Shown one piece after another: positions 58,690 through 60,000 of a DNA stretch of 60,000 bases (position 1 is its first letter; every line of letters starts with the position of its first letter). The stretch comes from Hydractinia symbiolongicarpus (lineage: Eukaryota > Cnidaria > Hydrozoa > Anthoathecata > Hydractiniidae). The notes below the pieces were generated by a model. That model was not told where the DNA came from, did no database searches, and saw only the letters and a list, made by a program, of their open reading frames with translations. The stretch spans positions 12,650,001 to 12,710,000 of the forward strand of contig NC_079876.1 in the NCBI RefSeq assembly GCF_029227915.1. Reading direction: 5' to 3'. The translations under genes and the position numbers were made by a program.

Positions 58690-60000
58690 TATATCAGAGT
58701 GATTAAAGAAAGATTCTAAAGTCATTTTATTTTACTCCTATACGATAATTGTAACCTGTTCTAAACTTTGGACATCAACTTAAGGTAAAAAAAAGACTTG
58801 TTTTTTTATAGCTTGGTTACAAATGATGCTTTTTTTCTCTAAATTATTTTACCCGTTTTAACAATTACAAAGTAAATTAACATTATCAATATCAGTGCGG
58901 TGGCCAGATAATTTACCACATCAGATTAAAAACCGAAATTCAGCGCAATCTTAAACGTATTTCAAGAAGAATAAAAGAAACAAATCCAAGTGACCAGTAG
59001 TTAGACATTATGTAATGTTGTAATTGACCATTTCGGACATAGATAATGACAAGTTGTGAACCAGCACCACACTCTCAGGATAGTAAATAGTGTTGGAAAT
59101 ATGTAAATAAGAATTATTTTCACCAAATAGCTTTACAGGTGTATTTGCATTGACATAAAAGCTTCACCAATTAAAGTAAGCTAGCTGGGTAACCCCACGG
59201 TGAACCACATGTTGAGTGCTAAATTGAAAGTAAAACATTCCGTACATATAGGTATTGTGTAAGTATGAGTGTTGTTTTAAATAAAAATCCCTGTCGTTAA
59301 CAATCTAGTTAAAACTATCACCCACCATTTTTATTATGTGGAATAAGTTGTCGTGAAAGCCCCAAAAATAACTCGCAGTAAAAGTATCACAGGCTGGTGC
59401 ATTACGACCTAAATAATGCCTGTTATTGTATCAATTAGACCTTCATCCAACTTTAACACAATGTTCAAAGTATAACTAAGTATATTAAACATACTAAAGC
59501 ATTAATTAACCATCTGAAATGTTTGTTGCAGCCAACCTAACCAATTTTACTTTTTAGCTAAGCAGCTGGCCAAAATAATTAAGAATTATCAACATAGCTA
59601 GAAAGTATGATTATGTAATTATTGTGACATGCAAAAGGTCAACAAAAGGGGCCTCTAAAGCTTAACACCATAATGATTAATGATTGGTTATTTGTAACAA
59701 TCAGGGCTCATGAGTGGCTTACTACGCGTGAGCAATTCCAAAAGTTGGAAAATATATTGCATTTGTTATTTGTGGTTTTAACATTTCGCGTCTGATTCGC
59801 ATGACATCCTTTTGACTGATAGACAGAACACGGAAATATTAATATGGGGACTATGTAACGAGCACTATTATTGGTAAAATTCATTTTGTGCGAACTTTTT
59901 TTGCCAATTTTACTTTTAATTGTTTTACTTAAACTTATATATACAATAAGCGTTTTATGTGAAATATTTACGCCAAGGATAACACAAAACATTGTGATAA
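58690..60000. other. End of window; no supported exon
   Basis: I searched the minus strand for the missing MTG1 P-loop and NKxD exons and saw none. The 94-codon frame 59992-59708 (-) has no domain. Confidence 0.35.

Overview
This is an AT-rich, repeat-dense piece of animal nuclear DNA. Genes are split into short exons by introns with GT/AG borders, and transposon remains occupy much of the rest. A cnidarian, perhaps a hydrozoan such as Hydractinia or a relative, fits best. The reasons are a PAN/Apple-EGF-discoidin gene, a TIR protein with ankyrin repeats, and the mix of Polinton, P-like, pogo and THAP/YqaJ elements. This assignment is inference from gene and repeat content, not a database match.

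Three host loci can be supported. (1) At 1.1-2.5 kb (+) is the 3' part of a secreted PAN/Apple-EGF-like-discoidin-type gene in three phase-compatible exons. (2) At 38.1-48.5 kb (+) is a large innate-immunity-like gene. It has a TIR domain with the glutamate expected of NAD-cleaving TIRs, a beta-rich linker, a superfamily-1-helicase-like P-loop NTPase and, if one GTAAAT donor is used, a fibronectin-III domain and ankyrin repeats (about 1318 residues in one frame). (3) At 53.4-57.9 kb (-) are five exons of a mitochondrial ribosome-associated GTPase (MTG1/RbgA/YlqF family). Its 5' exons are not visible, and one intron holds a decayed P-element/THAP9-like transposon.

Mobile DNA dominates elsewhere. 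There is a MITE-like element (0.42-1.04 kb), an integrase relic (7.1-8.05 kb, -), an internally deleted L2/CR1-like LINE (8.2-9.2 kb, +), and a broken Polinton/Maverick-like fragment (15.2-20.5 kb). That fragment carries a protein-primed-type DNA polymerase B reading frame opposite an integrase. An apparently intact pogo-like transposon lies at 25.75-28.29 kb and carries a second, divergent gene with a HIRAN-like domain. A young 2.73-kb element flanked by TTAA (33.73-36.46 kb) has perfect 53-bp inverted repeats, a THAP protein without a catalytic domain and a SWIM+YqaJ nuclease; it sits inside an older element. A 5'-truncated LINE tail lies at 50.5-51.0 kb.

Tandem repeats are common: 53, 61, about 11, 233, 129, 45 and 16 bp units, plus a decayed array at 11.9-13.5 kb. 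No rRNA, tRNA or CRISPR array was recognised. The best candidates for something undescribed are the TIR-SF1 NTPase-FN3-ankyrin gene, the pogo element with a HIRAN partner, and the THAP/SWIM-YqaJ element.
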